Shown: one piece after another, positions 31,886 to 44,150 of the stretch
Numbering within the stretch: position 1 is the first letter of the stretch
Layout of the letters: every line of letters begins with the position of its first letter
Source of the DNA: Gonocerus acuteangulatus
Lineage: Eukaryota; Arthropoda; Insecta; Hemiptera; Coreidae
Assembly (NCBI GenBank): GCA_946811695.1
Contig: OX328124.1
Coordinates: 34,184,203-34,248,202, forward strand
Direction of reading: 5' to 3'
DNA length: 64,000 bases
Notes under the pieces: generated by a model
What the model saw: the letters and a program-made list of their open reading frames with translations, nothing else
Told to the model about the DNA's origin: nothing
Database searches by the model: none
Position numbers and translations under genes: made by a program

Positions 31886-32690
31886 AAAAATAGGGTCACT
31901 ATCTTATAATAAAAAAAAAGTATTTTTTCAACAAACACCTATATCAATGTATAATGTATTAACCTCATATCTCAGGATGTTTTTTATAGGGAAAAATTAT
32001 AAAAATAGCTCTCTTGTAAAATTTTGAAAATGTACTTAGTCAGAGTGTCAACTAAACGACTCATATATGAAGTATATAACATAGCAGCCCGGCGGAAGTG
32101 CAACAGGAGTACACCAGCATTGTGGGCTAGTGTAGAGAGATCGTTAATCAACTCCTGCCTTCACCTCCCCTACATCGGACCTGCATTAAAACTAATGATG
32201 GATGAGGGCCTGTCCTTTAGGTTCCGACATCTTTTTTCCCTTTCCATCTCGTCTCGACCCCACGACCGGCGAACACTTTATACCAATTGCAGCGGGTCCC
32301 TTCCCCCCGGAGTTTCTACCGTCCCGGAAAATTATTTAAAAGTCCTTCCATTCCACTAGATGGCAGAGACATCGGCTTCCTTCGGCACCACTTCCTTACA
32401 TTAATACAATTTATGCCGAGCTTTTAGCAGAACATTCAACCTCCAGGGTGCCTCTGCCAATTCCACTCTCTGCTCTTTCCATTTCCGACCGTTTTCAATT
32501 CCGATGAAGCTCAACACTTATAGTCACTACACAGAACTTACTTGTCCAGAAAATTGCGAGAATTTTTCTCCTTGATTTCTTTCAGTATTATTATTTTTAA
32601 TTTATTTTTGAGCATTAGATACCTAAGTGATTCGCTCAATACAGCCACGAAAATATCAGTGGTTCAAATTTGTGTGTATAAATATGTGTG
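31886..32690. other. Unrecognised, one 111-codon open frame
   Basis: The plus-strand frame 32024-32359 is rich in Ser, Arg and Leu and less AT-rich than its surroundings, so it may be a decayed transposon piece. No domain could be named. Confidence 0.35.
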
Positions 32691-33200
32691 TGTTTCAGGG
32701 TTAACTCGCTGAACTGAAAATATGAACTACGGACCTCAAAGCAAGGAAAAAAGTTCCTCTGAAGGTATGTCCGCAGAGGGTTTGTTTAGGAGATATTCAC
32801 ACCTAAAGATTATCATTGTTTTCAATTATTTACCTTATATGAAATAAATGAAATCGATGTATTTGTTCTAACTACCTTATAATAAACATAAAGATTCATA
32901 TTAGATGTTTTTCAAAGTAGGATGTCTGCTAATATAAAAATATTGGCAACATGAGGATTAATACTATTATAGATTAGGATTAATACTTCTACAGAATTAG
33001 CATTGGGAACTGCCAATAACATTTATCAGATTATAACAAGCTTTTCCAGTGTACTGATCATTATGCCTTCAGTTTATACTAATGGTAAATATGCCGATAT
33101 GGTGTTAGTGTTGGTTTTTCTAATGGTAATGCTAGTGGAAATTGTTTTCTTGTTTTGATGTCCTCAGTTCATATTTTTAGTTTCATATCCTCTTAACCCA
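32690..33200. mobile_element. Short derivative of the DUF4817-type element
   Basis: The left arm (TTTCAGGGTTAACTCGCTGA, then ACTGAAAATATGAACTACGG) is mirrored at the right end (CAGTTCATATTTTTAGTTTC ... CTCTTAACCC, to 33200). Inside, 33064-33130 matches the DUF4817-like stretch of the element at 56551-58006 (ACTAATGGTAAATATGCCGA). About 510 bp. Confidence 0.65.
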
Positions 33201-33219
33201 TTGTACATATACATGTATG

Positions 33220-33282
33220 TATATATAAATATATATATTATAATTATATAATTATTATATATATATTATATATATATATACC
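33220..33282. repeat. TA-rich microsatellite
   Basis: Interrupted TATATA repeats of about 60 bases immediately left of a SINE fragment. Confidence 0.9.
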
Positions 33283-33421
33283 CTAGTAGTCAAAGCAGCA
33301 AAGGGGAAAATCAGGCGGCCGGAGCATAGTACTGACAACACAATCTCGCTAGTGTGCTGTATCGTCGTGAATTAAATACCTCTATAGTATCGGCCCCTCA
33401 GGGCCCTCAACTGATTTTTTT
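33281..33421 (+). repeat. tRNA-headed SINE, family B, 3' part
   Basis: Starts CCCTAGTAGTCAAAGCAGCA and ends CAACTGATTTTTTTTGTC; covers the part from the AAGGGGAAAATCAGGCGGCC block to the T run. Confidence 0.8.
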
Positions 33422-36183
33422 TGTCAATATAATTTAATGAAGACAATGTTTAAATTCATTTTTTTATCCTATTATTAGCTACGAATGCTAGAAATCGTTT
33501 AAGGTATTTACCTTAAAGGCTTAAAACGTAGTTTAAATTAACTGAAACTAATTTTCGTGCAAATGAAATATTCTTTCAGCTTCGCTGAGTGTATTTATTT
33601 TATGATGTTCAATAATTTACTCCAAAATAAATTTCTCAAATGTACAAGATTCTTTTTTGCGTGTTCAGCCATCAGTGGCCTGAGCCTCATATCGTTGGCA
33701 TACAATCAAATAATGCTATTTCATAATTCTTGTTTGCTTTGAATGTTCCTACATCTTTGGAAGTAAACCTTACAAGATTTAGCATGAAGCCACAATCAAG
33801 TTGACTACCCTATCCAACACACATTGTCATCAAGCACTTCCGTAACTACCTTAACGTTGCAATCAACTCCTTCCAATAACAGGATACCAGAAGTTAAGCT
33901 GTAGTAATAACGAGAACAAGGCTCTTCACATAATTCAGTCAATCCTCTTTGACTAACTCTTGACTCTCTAAGTCAAGAGTTAGTTTGTAGCGTGAATAAA
34001 ATGACATAAAACAAAAGCAAATTCCTAGATAGAAGAGGGTGGTAACCGTTATATAAGCCGTGCCAAAAATGTATTCTATATATAAGCGGACGTTAAAATT
34101 TAATTAAATAAATAATAATCGATTTTAGTCAAAAAAATTACTATCTAGTAAACCAACTTATGGATAAGGGATTAACAAAATACTGAATGTTAATGAGCTT
34201 TCAAGAGTGGTATGTGTATGAAGCAATCAAGAGTGGTGTGGGTCTCAGGCAATACTAAATGTATATGAAAATGTATTATTTTCCATAAATGAAGAAGACC
34301 TATTAAGTTTTTAATCAAATAAGTTCTGTAACATCACTAAAGGAATAATTAATTTCCTAACATTAGAAAACTACTAATCCTATATTATGAGAATACCATG
34401 TGCTAAAACTCAAATCAACAAAAATAGAATTTAATTGTATTAGTTTATTTTCATCATTTATATTTTCTTAAGAAATAAGTACAGTTGATAATGATCTTTA
34501 TTATTTTTTTTTCGGGGAATCGTGAATCATAAACGCAGCTGTGTTCTAGAAACAAATTGTCTTTTCTCTCAAGTTCTTTTACAATAGACGAAACAGACGA
34601 GAAGTTACAGTATCGAGACGATGAATTACTTTATAAGGGAAACCGAGATACCTCTAACATAATTTAGTAAAATTGAACTAATTATGAAACGAGTACCATA
34701 AACGACAAAATATAAATATTGCTTACAACGCACAGTGGGGCGAGTGACAGGGTAGGCCGGACATTCTTTAATATCTCCGGCTCTACTGGTCCTAGAGTAT
34801 CACTTCATATGTAGAATAAGAGTTCACGACCAAATTAATAAGCCAAGTTTTTTTTTGGCATAGGAATTTATGTGAAAACCAATTCAATAATATCGCCAAA
34901 AATCAATCTGTTGAATTGAAAAGGGTTCATTTGCTACTATCAATACTATGAAAATCCCAAATTAAAAGTTTTATTTTTTCTCCCAATGTCCAATATTACT
35001 GAGGGATCGCCCCACTGCGAGACGTACAGAAGACTGCCAGTATACCACTGAAATTATTTTACTTAAATAAAATTATGTATCTACAGAAGATCATGATGGC
35101 TGTATTTAGAGTCTATAATGGTTATGTAAATTTGAAGGCCTAGAATAATGCGTAAATTGATCTGTTTGCGTTATCTAATTTCAATTTGATTGATGCTGAC
35201 TGGTGCTTATCGGCTAATGAAGACATCCCACCTATTCCACTCTGACTATCTACCAATCAACCCTGCTTGCTAAAATCGTACTAAATTCTCAGCTGGGAAT
35301 TCAAAAGCTCCAAATACAATATTAGTTGATCAATAATATATATGTATATTAATATAATAATTATGTGAGGAATTGAGAATTGAAGAGGTGTGTGTCAGGC
35401 TGAAGTTTTTTTTTTAGGATACACAAAACCTGCAATTCTGGTGTTAAGAAAATTATATTACACTGTCCCCTATGGTTTAATTATATTTCAAAATTACTGT
35501 TTCCGAAGTGTTAAATTGACCACAATGTCTTAAATTGCTACTACAACTTTTAAAAGCTTAACGTTTGCCTTCAGTTTTGTTACACCAAAATTTCTTTACG
35601 CACATTTTAGACACAATTTCTTTACTTCGGATAATTAGTATTTTGGTATAATATTTTAGTAAAAAACAAATAATGAAGTATAATGTATAAGATATCGTGT
35701 TGAGTCAACAAATTTAAGTCCGATTTACACCACTTGATTTATAATGATCCCTTTGTTTCAGCACTGTTTTAGTACTTTAAAATGCATATTTGAAACATTT
35801 CTTCAATTTTCATCGAATCCTTCAAAAATTAAACCTGCTAAAACGTATATGTGTATAATATAAGTGTTTATATATATATATATATATATATACCCACATA
35901 CACACACACAAATATACATATTAAGTGTTTGTAAAGCCGTAGGAAAGTTTACATGGACTTACAATAATAAAATAAAACATAGTTTCACAAGAATAACTGA
36001 AAAAGAGACCAAATATAACATACATAAAATTAATTGTAAGCACTGTACACATTTTAGAGAAGAGATCATCGCAATTGCTTAAAAAAAAAGATTAGACAAC
36101 AAGTTAAAAATGTTGATGAACAGGATAATAAAATGGCTCTTGCTAAGCATGCTGCCTAAATGGAACATATTTTTGACAAAAAC
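33422..36183. other. Intron stretch, one SINE fragment
   Basis: Only a family A SINE piece (34025-34112) and a short TA repeat (35868-35892) were recognised. Otherwise AT-rich without genes. Confidence 0.55.
34025..34112 (+). repeat. tRNA-headed SINE, family A, 3' part
   Basis: CTAGATAGAAGAGGGTGGTA, ACCGTTATATAAGCCGTGCC and a tail GCGGACGTTAAAATTTAATT before AAATAAATAA. Confidence 0.7.
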
Positions 36184-36497
36184 GGGGAGGAGGTTAGCTC
36201 AGTGGTAGAGCACTCGACTAAACTGGAGGGCCATGGCTCAAAACCTGAGCGTGCACTAAACATTTTTTCTTCTAGTGTCATCGTTCGGGGGTTGGATTTG
36301 GGGTCCCAGATCGTCCCTAGGCTCACACAGTCTTTAAATAGTTAATTAATGGGTACCTGCAAAGGGAAAAATCAGGCGACCGGAGCATAGTACTGACCAC
36401 ACTATCTACTTAGTGAGCCGTATGGTCAAGAATCAGATACCTCTACAGTATGTGCCCCTCAGGCCCTTAGTGGCCTGTTACGGGACTGATTTTTTTT
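36184..36497 (+). repeat. tRNA-headed SINE, family B
   Basis: Head GGAGGAGGTTAGCTCAGTGG then TAGAGCACTCGACTAAACTG; body with CGTCCCTAGGCTCACACAGT and AATCAGGCGACCGGAGCAT; end GGGACTGATTTTTTTTTA. Diverged in the anticodon region from the copy at 12944. Confidence 0.85.
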
Positions 36498-37113
36498 TAT
36501 AGATAAAAAACGAAATTTGATGGGAAAAAATAATAGAAAATTATATATATCATAAAAAATAGGAAAATCGGTGAATAAGAAAACCGAAATAAAACATTTA
36601 AATCATATATTTTTTAACATAATGAACGATGAATAAAAATTCCTATATCTATGAAAAATAGGACTTGCTTTTTTTATTTATGACTAATCTTCTTCTGGGT
36701 AATCGAATTTTATGTTTTGACAATATATACATAAATGCACAAGTTTGAAAAACCGTTATTTTAGTAATCTTTGGGTTCTGAGAAGTGGATATATAATCGC
36801 TAAAAATGAAGAAGAAAAACACATTTATTGGGTCGGCTTGATTGTAAGCCTTACACAAATTTAACAACAAAACATATAAACATTAAGTTAAAATACATGA
36901 ACATTTGAAACAATATATGGAATATTAGCTGTAATACTGATCAGCTAATAAAAATGGCTGTCTCTATAATATAGGATTTAGGTCGCTAAAAATGAAAATA
37001 TTATTTATTCCATTTTATTCTGAAAAACTACAACTCAATAAATACATCCCAACAAATACTAGATAATACAAGATTAATTATGCATATGTGTTTGTTTTTG
37101 GGGTTTTTCTGAC

Positions 37114-37248
37114 CTTTAAATAGTGGTACAATCCTCGCCCAACAGGTGATGGCCCCTTTCCGATGGAATTGGCCGAGAGCAAGCTCCATGTAGAATAGAG
37201 GAATACCTCCCACGAACAACATGATGCAGTAGGGGACGAGGAAAGCTC
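37114..37248 (-). CDS. DAT: DAT exon: end of TM1 region, TM2, intracellular loop 1
   Basis: 135 bp. It is entered through TTGTGTTGCAG and left at AAAG|GTCAGA. The exon completes a split Gly codon and then reads AFLVPY, TM2 ([18 protein letters not shown]) and loop 1 ending VPLFKG, where the final Gly codon is split. The Tyr of FLVPY corresponds to a chloride ligand in SLC6 structures. This is the most upstream exon recognised; the preceding exon (TM1, FPYLCYKNGG in relatives) is absent from the rest of the window as far as I can read it. Confidence 0.93.
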
Positions 37249-38639
37249 CTGCAACACAAAATTATACATTATTATCATATGAACATTAGGGTTAAAAAAA
37301 AAATAAATAAATAAAATAAAAAATAAATAAATTGAATTCACAATGACCGCACGAGTCAATAGTAGTACTTTCCGTGAACTAGAAAAGTAGAGAAAATAGA
37401 TTTCTGCGCCACCACTGACGATATCCTCTGATTATTTTCCAAAAAGTTAAATCTCTGGAAGATCGTTCTTTTATTTGTTTCTTTTCCGCAATGTAAAATC
37501 CTAACATTATGGTAATTTACTTCCTGAAAGATTCATTCAATTAAAATTATATTTTTTTTTATGTTACATTTTGCTTGTTCAAATATTCGTGTTAGTCATA
37601 TTTCTTATAACATAGTAATTAAGGCGTATCACTGAGGTTACTCGTTTGATGTTATCGCCACCTGGCCAGGTCAGTCCACCAAGATGTACCACATCAAGGA
37701 GGCCACTTCATATTGCGACACCAAAGACCAGCTTATAGGTCACCGACGATGTGTGTGGCCGATTCTCAGTCTAGTTTTTTTTAAATTTCTTTATCATTAA
37801 TTAATCATTAGAAAATTCTGTTAACGTTTTATGAATTAATCTTTGTTGTGATATTATTCCTCACATTTGTCCTTGACAAGGAATGTCAATAAACATTTTG
37901 TGTCTTTAATAAGAAGTAGCAAAGCAGCTTCTGTTGACGTTGCAGCCGTCTTGCTTACCAAAGACATCTGCTTTATAATTACCTACTGTACCACTGCGAC
38001 CAGGTACCCAGAGTAATTTCGTGTTAGCATCAAAAACCCTACTTGCATCTCTAACTTGTGATTTGGCGTTTGAAAACACACCTAAAATTTGAATTAATCC
38101 ATTTAAATGCTTAAAACAAAATAAATAAAAGCTAATTATCAGTAATTTCTCCAGTAGGGAGAAATCAGTGAGAGCAGACGGTTAATTAGAATAATTTAAA
38201 TTGAGGGCAACCCGAAGTTGGAATTGTATTTAGTTAATCTAACTGTGATTTCATACCTTCGCTAATTGCTAACATTAGGGATGTAAATTATTGAATATTC
38301 ATAGATAATAGGAGTTAGTTAAATAGCCTTGTACTAATCACTGCTGTAAATTATGTGTAAATAGCCAAAAATAGTTGTATTAGGGTGATTTACAGTAATT
38401 ACACAGAACTAAACATAAATGCTGGTAAGCCTGACTAACGTCTGGACAATACTCATTACGAAATGAAATGAAAAATGTTTAATTCCTATATAAATATGTT
38501 TTCATTTAACTCTCAGCAAATAAGAAGTATTTTTTTGAATATTATAATTGCCAAAAATATAAATTAATGATAATAGCAACTGTTTTTCAGTGGAAAAAAT
38601 AAAAAAAAAATAAAACATTTTCATTAACTCGTTTCATTT
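37249..38639. other. Upstream of the first DAT exon seen, no gene
   Basis: AT-rich intron sequence. A less AT-rich patch at 37660-37780 (ACCTGGCCAGGTCAGTCC, palindromic CCTGGCCAGG) was not identified. No TM1 exon of DAT found. Confidence 0.5.
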
Positions 38640-38835
38640 ATTTTAATTTTAACATCCATTATAATTAACCCAGATTTTAGGATGGGCTATCTATAGGTCA
38701 CCACCCTTTTCTAGCCAGGATAGGGTTTTTGATAGAGCTGATGCCTTTTCTTTTTTCCAAAGTAAATACACCACCCCTAGTGGGAATCGAACCCATGACT
38801 TAGCACTCCCGGCCACCGGGCCACCATAATAACCC
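38640..38835 (-). repeat. tRNA-headed SINE, family A
   Basis: Minus strand: head GGTGGCCCGGTGGCCGGGAG, B box GGGTTCGATTCCCACTAGGG, then CTATCCTGGCTAGAAAAGGG and TGGTGACCTATAGATAGCCC, tail GGATGTTAAAATTAAAATAA. The central block matches the 5S-headed SINEs. Confidence 0.85.
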
Positions 38836-39539
38836 ATTTAATCTTAATGATAATATCAACTCTCGTCATCCTCTATTTAGGCTATTTTCTTAGCTTACAT
38901 GTCTCAGTGAAATCGGTAGGGCAGCATCAATAAAAATGACTAGTATGTAAAATTGTTTTTATTTTAACATTTGACCTTCTACCTATTTCATAAAATTTAT
39001 TCCAAATATTTAGAAACTCTCAGATCCACTTGTCTGCCTGGATGACGGAAATAACTTGGATTTTATATTTATTCTGCCTCGGATTGGGGGAAGGATGAGA
39101 GCGGGGGTGTGAATAGGAAATCAATGGCCAGACATATTGTTGGCGGGAGATGACATTTCAAAACGTCACGGTAAAATGATTTCATTTCAATTTACTCAAT
39201 CACCTTTTCCCGTTCACTATTTCCATTAACCCCAGCACTTACAAGGGAACATCCCCAAGTGTTCAAGGCCGATTTTAATAAAACTTTGGATTCGATAAGT
39301 TTTTAGAAGTGCAATAACTATTTTATTATTCCATAACGACCCGGTAGGACCACGCGAAGTAGAATTATCACTGTATTAACAAGTTTTATTCTCTTTGTGT
39401 CCATACTTTGTTTCATATTTTTCTGGAATCAGACGAAGCTACTTCGCTCATTTTTGCACGGTTTGCGGGAGGAGCCCCGCTTATGAGGTTAACCTCATGA
39501 CGAAATCCGGAAGTGCCGTCTAGAAAATTTCACGTTTTA

Positions 39540-39583
39540 GAACCAATCACGAAAATAACAGTGGTTCAAATTTGCAAATGTGT

Positions 39584-39640
<57 letters not shown>

Positions 39641-40150
39641 TTTGTCTGTTTGCTCTCTCACGTGCTTAAAAATGGCCCGATTTTTTTGTTAAATTTTGTG
39701 GAATATACTTTGTCTAATTTAAAAGATTAAGTTCCTTAACCAGCAGAATCCGGCTTCCGGAACACTGCTTAATGGGCCAAATTTCCGAGACAAAAATCGT
39801 TGCGCTTGAACCCTCCATTGAGTTGAAATGCTCCATTTTCTACACTTGATACTATGAATTATAAATTTTAGTTACATTTGCAGTTAAGGAAATATTCGAA
39901 AAAAATATTTTATTGAGTGAAATTTGGGTTCTTCGTGTATTTTAATAAATATTTCGAAGACGATTGGGAAATCGTGGAAATTCGAAAGCTTACTAAATTT
40001 TCTGCAAAAAAGGTTCTCAAGCTTGATTGTGGGATGTCGTTCGAAGAAATGAGTACTTAAAACTTTGAAGTTGTTGGTTTCGTTCATTTTCTCTGTTTCT
40101 CTTAGTTTTTTTTTTGCTTGTTATTTTTGTATTTTTAATCTCACTCCGAC
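39540..40150. repeat. Diverged copy of the 28-kb repeat
   Basis: Shares AAAATGGCCCGATTTTTTTG, CCAGCAGAATCCG, AAGGTTCTCAAGC..., and GAAGAAATGAGTACTTAAAA with 28290-28900. It includes a TA microsatellite at 39587-39640. Confidence 0.6.
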
Positions 40151-40990
40151 CAACTTTCTAATCAAACATTTTTTTTTCCCCTTGAATGAACTGTCTGTTT
40201 GAAACAAAACAGACAACTGTCACAACTGTCTGTTGAAATCTTCTTTTACTTTCGCAATCTATTTTATTATATCTATTATTGTGTTTCTTTTTTATTTCAA
40301 TAAAGTTCCAGAATTTTCTTTTACTCTCGACGGATCCATTCTTTCAATGTGCTCACAGAATTTTAATCTTCGTTCTGTGCTGTATTATCCTATTTCCTTA
40401 TTACTCCGAAGTTTTTAAGCTTGTTGTTTGGTACTTATTGGGTCTGATATCTTTCTTTCTTATTTTTGAATTTGATCGGTCAATTAACCATAGAGAACTA
40501 ACGTTTGTCTGCATACTGACATTTCGGCTTAATTACCGTGTTTAATTATTACCTGTGTTGTGCGTCGCTGCTCCTGCGTTAGTATCTCCTGCGCTTTGTC
40601 AGGATTAAAATTTAATGAGTTAAAAGATATAAGAAAGTCTTCTGGATTGAATATCTTGTTAAAGGTCTGAGCTGAGGAATTACTGGTGAGAATAAACAGG
40701 GAATAGTCAATTTAACTGGCGGTAGAAATTCTAGTCAATTTTACAATAATATCGTCTCCCGGAAGTAGTAATGCGGATAAGAATAAAGTATAAAGCGACT
40801 TGAGGAGAATGTGAGAGGAGTATAATAATTTTTGTGGGCCTGGGACTGGGTGTAAAGTATAAGGGTTAGAAATGGAGAAGCCGTGTCAGAGGGTGGCTGG
40901 CCATCCATCAGCACAGCCACAGGTAGTGGTTGTGGTGCTCCTAGTGGCACACCACTTCTTATCCACTACCACCTGTTGTAGGCTCCCCAC

Positions 40991-41022
40991 TCTCACTCTC
41001 TCTCTCTCTCTCTCTCTCTCTC
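40991..41022. repeat. CT microsatellite
   Basis: TCTCACTCTCTCTC... about 32 bases. Confidence 0.95.
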
Positions 41023-41544
41023 GCTTCTCTTCATAACTCTTTCTCTCTCATTCTACAATCATATCCTTAATGCACAATCTACCTCGTTCTGATTCCTATA
41101 ATCCTTTATTTTTTCACAGCAGATGCAAAATAACTCCGTGAATTATTTATTACTTATATTGGGCATTTTTTTAAATGTTGATAATTCGATTATTTAATTA
41201 CTCTACAATATCTAAGTACTTTAGTTAAATGTGCACAAGAGAATAAATAATATAAAATGCAAAAACTAACTAACAAGCTAATTGTCAAAATTCAAATACA
41301 AAAATAATATAATAAGATAAGTAGAAGAATATAAATATGTACAAAACAATTAAAATAATAATGAAATAGGGAATATGAAATTACATTTAGACTTCCTACT
41401 TTGAGATACTTTTTTTGTAAAATAACTTCAACGAAATAACTGATCAAGAGACCAAGAACTCTTCAGCCAAGAGATATGAATATTTTTGAATATTAAGTAA
41501 ATGTGCTCACATGACATTGAAAAGATTTATGTGCATTTAATATG

Positions 41545-41700
41545 GGAGTAAAGTTTGTAGTCGTGAGTTTGATTCCTAGGTTGGGGTGGTGGCTTTTCTT
41601 TCGAAAAACATCAGCTCTATCCTGGCTAGGTGGTTATTAACCCGTCCCAAAAGTCAGTGTTTTATATAAGTGGATGTTAAAATTGAAATAAATAAATAAA
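41545..41700 (+). repeat. tRNA-headed SINE, family A, 5' truncated
   Basis: B box GTGAGTTTGATTCCTAGG, then GGGGTGGTGGCTTTTCTTTC, ATCAGCTCTATCCTGGCTAG, and tail GTGGATGTTAAAATTGAAAT with AAATAAATAAAT. Confidence 0.8.
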
Positions 41701-42471
41701 TATGAGGGCCGTTATGTATGCAACAATAATTATTATGAAAAATGGTTCCATTCCTTAAAATAGGAAAATATGTCTCCCAAGCAGCTCGAACTTCGATTTT
41801 GACCGTTCATGATGTTCTTCTTTGTAGATCTTTCAAAAAACCTAAATACAATGCTATTAATTTTTGTATATTGCTCTGATTAAACGGAATGAAGAAGAAG
41901 AATATGAAAACTTTAATAACACAAATTAATTAAGAAAGTTAGTTGCCCAACTACATTGGGTTGCTGGCTCTACAGCATGCTGCTTCTCCTGATTGCTGTC
42001 TGATTCATGACTTTCAATTTTCAGTTTTGTTCTTTATTTAGTGGTGAAAACATTTCTTCGAAAATAACCACATTTCGGGAACACCATTTTTTTTTCTTTG
42101 GAGTACAAAAAAGAAATCAGTAGATTCTTTTCGTCTTAAAGATATATAAATTAAAAAAAATGATCAATGATCAGTGATTGATTTAAGGCTGACTAAAAAG
42201 GATGAAGTTCCTGTGAACTTCGAGAGTAGCTGAGGAATAAGGATAGTTAGAGACAGTACTGGACTTGAGAGCTATTAGGATCCCTTCCTGAAGCTGAGTC
42301 TTTGTCGACTACAATAGGGATGTCCAGTAGTCAGCATGCATGGCTGCCTCTTCACAAGGCTAGAAATGGCTAGGCTTTCTACAGATTTCCTCTTAATTAG
42401 AAAAGACATCATTAGTTTCAGAAAAATGAACTTGTTCTGCGTTTGTAAAAAAAAAAAAAAAATGTTCGTAT

Positions 42472-43815
42472 CAATGTTGGGAAAACTAGAAACTAAAACT
42501 ACATTTACTTTTTAGAATAAACTAAATATTAAATTAACTAATGGATGTCAGTTGAACTGAAACTAAATCATCGGGAATTTATTAAAAACTGAATTAAAGC
42601 TTTATTTCTGTACCCCCGAGGTAAAGGATACCATGTCACATATTTGTAATTGTTCAGGAGAGCCAATTTTCCATATCTTTGAACTATTAAAATTTGTTTC
42701 TTTGTTACTTATAGAAACAGTTTAAAAACATTCTTTTACATTTTTATTGACATTGATAGGTAATTAGGAGTATTGATCTTAGTAAAAAAAAAAAAAACCA
42801 AGTCCTCCACATGTTGTCTTTTACCTCTAATGAAAAGAGACACGATTTTATTTTTTACTGTCTTATCTTGGTTAATGCCTTATACCATTATATAGATCGC
42901 AAAATCTGCATTAACAACATGTTGTTAAGTAAATTTAATGAAAAAATGGGCATGGTATCCTTTACCTCCGGGGTACAGATTTTAGTTTAGTTATACATAA
43001 ATCATATGTTATTTCGATAAGTACGCAAATTATTGAAACTAATAGAACTTGTTTTCTTTTGGTTTTAAATAGGCTCAAGTCGTAGTTGTAAATTGTAACC
43101 TCATTTTCCCCCATTAAAGTTCATAAATAAACACTCTTTATTTAAACAAAAGTAACCTAAATTCATCAATTAAAGCAAGGTCATATTTGCTTGAATTAAA
43201 CTAATTACCTACTAAAAAAAGAATACTAAAACTAAAAAGTCCGTGACGCAGGAGCTGCATAACTAAGCACTTTCCTCAGAATTGGGTAGTGTCGAGTGCA
43301 TTCCTGAATAATTTGCATAAAATAACCTATATAGATAAATAAAATAAAAACATAAATAACACCTGTTTCAATTCAATTCAAATATAATACAAAGTAAATC
43401 CCCCCCCCCTTCCGATAGACCGATTTAGTTCATTTTTCTTCCTTATTAGATACCCAGGACGTATACCGCGTTTCGTTACAATACAGCAGAAATTAGGACC
43501 GGTATGAGCAAATTAGTAATTTGGGTCCGGAGTAAACCCCCCCCCCCTCCTAATGAACCGATTTAGTTTATTTTTACAACTCATTTTTCTCTTTAGTTGA
43601 CCAGAACGAATACCGAGTTTCGTTGAAATAAAACACAAATTATGGCTGGTATTGGCAAATAACTACTTTGGCTCCGGAGTAAACCCCCTCTCCAGATGGG
43701 CCGATTTTGTTGGTCAACGAACTCGTTCAATCGTTTGATTGGGGAATTCTACATACCAAGTTTCGTGGGGAAGAAACAAAAAATCTGGCCGGTATCGTGA
43801 TAACGGACACATATA

Positions 43816-43865
<50 letters not shown>

Positions 43866-44142
43866 AATTGTAACTGGGGTCATTTTCGATGTCTACTAGG
43901 TAAAATCGATAGAGATTCGAAGGAATGTTTCAAAAATTCCTTCATGAGTGCGACCTCAATAGCTACTTTCCTTCGGAGGAAAGTGCTAAAACAACTATTT
44001 ATTAAGGAAATACTCCAACATATGATTAATAATTTTACAAATCTAAAACTCAACTAAAACTAATAATGTAACATGTGTTTATTTTTAGTTAGAATGAATT
44101 AACGGTAGTTTAGTAAACTAACGTTAGTTTCGCCCAACACTG
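42472..44142. mobile_element. hAT-like element, 1.67 kb, 8-bp target duplication
   Basis: Ends CAATGTTGGGAAAACTAG and, inverted, ...TTCGCCCAACACTG. Flanked on both sides by GTTCGTAT (42464-42471 and 44143-44150), a perfect 8-bp target duplication. No transposase frame is visible; about 750 bp of it is the composite element 43237-43990, which must have inserted later. Confidence 0.8.
43237..43990 (+). mobile_element. Composite element with tandem core (DINE/pearl-like), copy 1
   Basis: 5' end AAGTCCGTGACGCAGGAGCT, then GCATAACTAAGCACTTTCCT. The core has about three ~140-bp units (CCGGAGTAAAC, C run, ACCGATTTAGTT, TACCGAGTTTCGTTGAAAT) followed by a TA microsatellite (43820-43862) and a 3' block ending in the hairpin ACTTTCCTTCGGAGGAAAGT. 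The hairpin GGAAAGTGCT is the inverse of AGCACTTTCC at the 5' end. This layout (subterminal inverted repeat, tandem core, microsatellite, 3' hairpin) is that of DINE-1 and pearl elements, non-autonomous relatives of Helitron-like transposons. Confidence 0.65.
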
Positions 44143-44150
44143 GTTCGTAT

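Larger units (their letters stand above)
734..37248 (-). other. DAT: Dopamine transporter gene, 12 exons, 5' end missing
   Basis: Gene span on the minus strand. The product is a plasma-membrane SLC6 symporter that returns dopamine to the neuron together with Na+ and Cl-. Twelve exons join in frame to about 551 residues, starting at the residue equivalent to Gly63 of Drosophila DAT; that protein has 631 residues. Residues known from the Drosophila DAT structure to line the substrate site are kept in order: Val and Asp in AFYVDFYYN (TM3), Phe-Ser...Phe in FFSLGPGFG (TM6), and Asp-Ser-Ser in LGLDSS (TM8). The sequences GKGAITCW-like after TM2 and WNTPNCRP in the extracellular loop favour DAT over the serotonin transporter. 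Residues 1-63, with the first half of TM1 and its substrate Asp, were not found up to 64000. Introns run from 119 bp to 18.2 kb and are full of transposons. Confidence 0.93.
40151..42471. other. No gene; one SINE and a CT repeat
   Basis: Holds a (CT)n run at 40991-41022 and a family A SINE at 41545-41700. Open frames at 40233-40545 are hydrophobic on translation because of T-rich DNA and are not recognisable. Confidence 0.55.

Noticed and set aside
734..37248. Serotonin transporter instead of dopamine transporter
   Set aside because: The stretches [15 protein letters not shown] and WNTPNCRP match insect DAT; SERT has different residues at these places.
40233..40545. Hydrophobic open frames suggesting membrane proteins
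   Set aside because: The hydrophobicity follows from T-rich DNA; two frames overlap and no start context, splice pattern or family match supports them.
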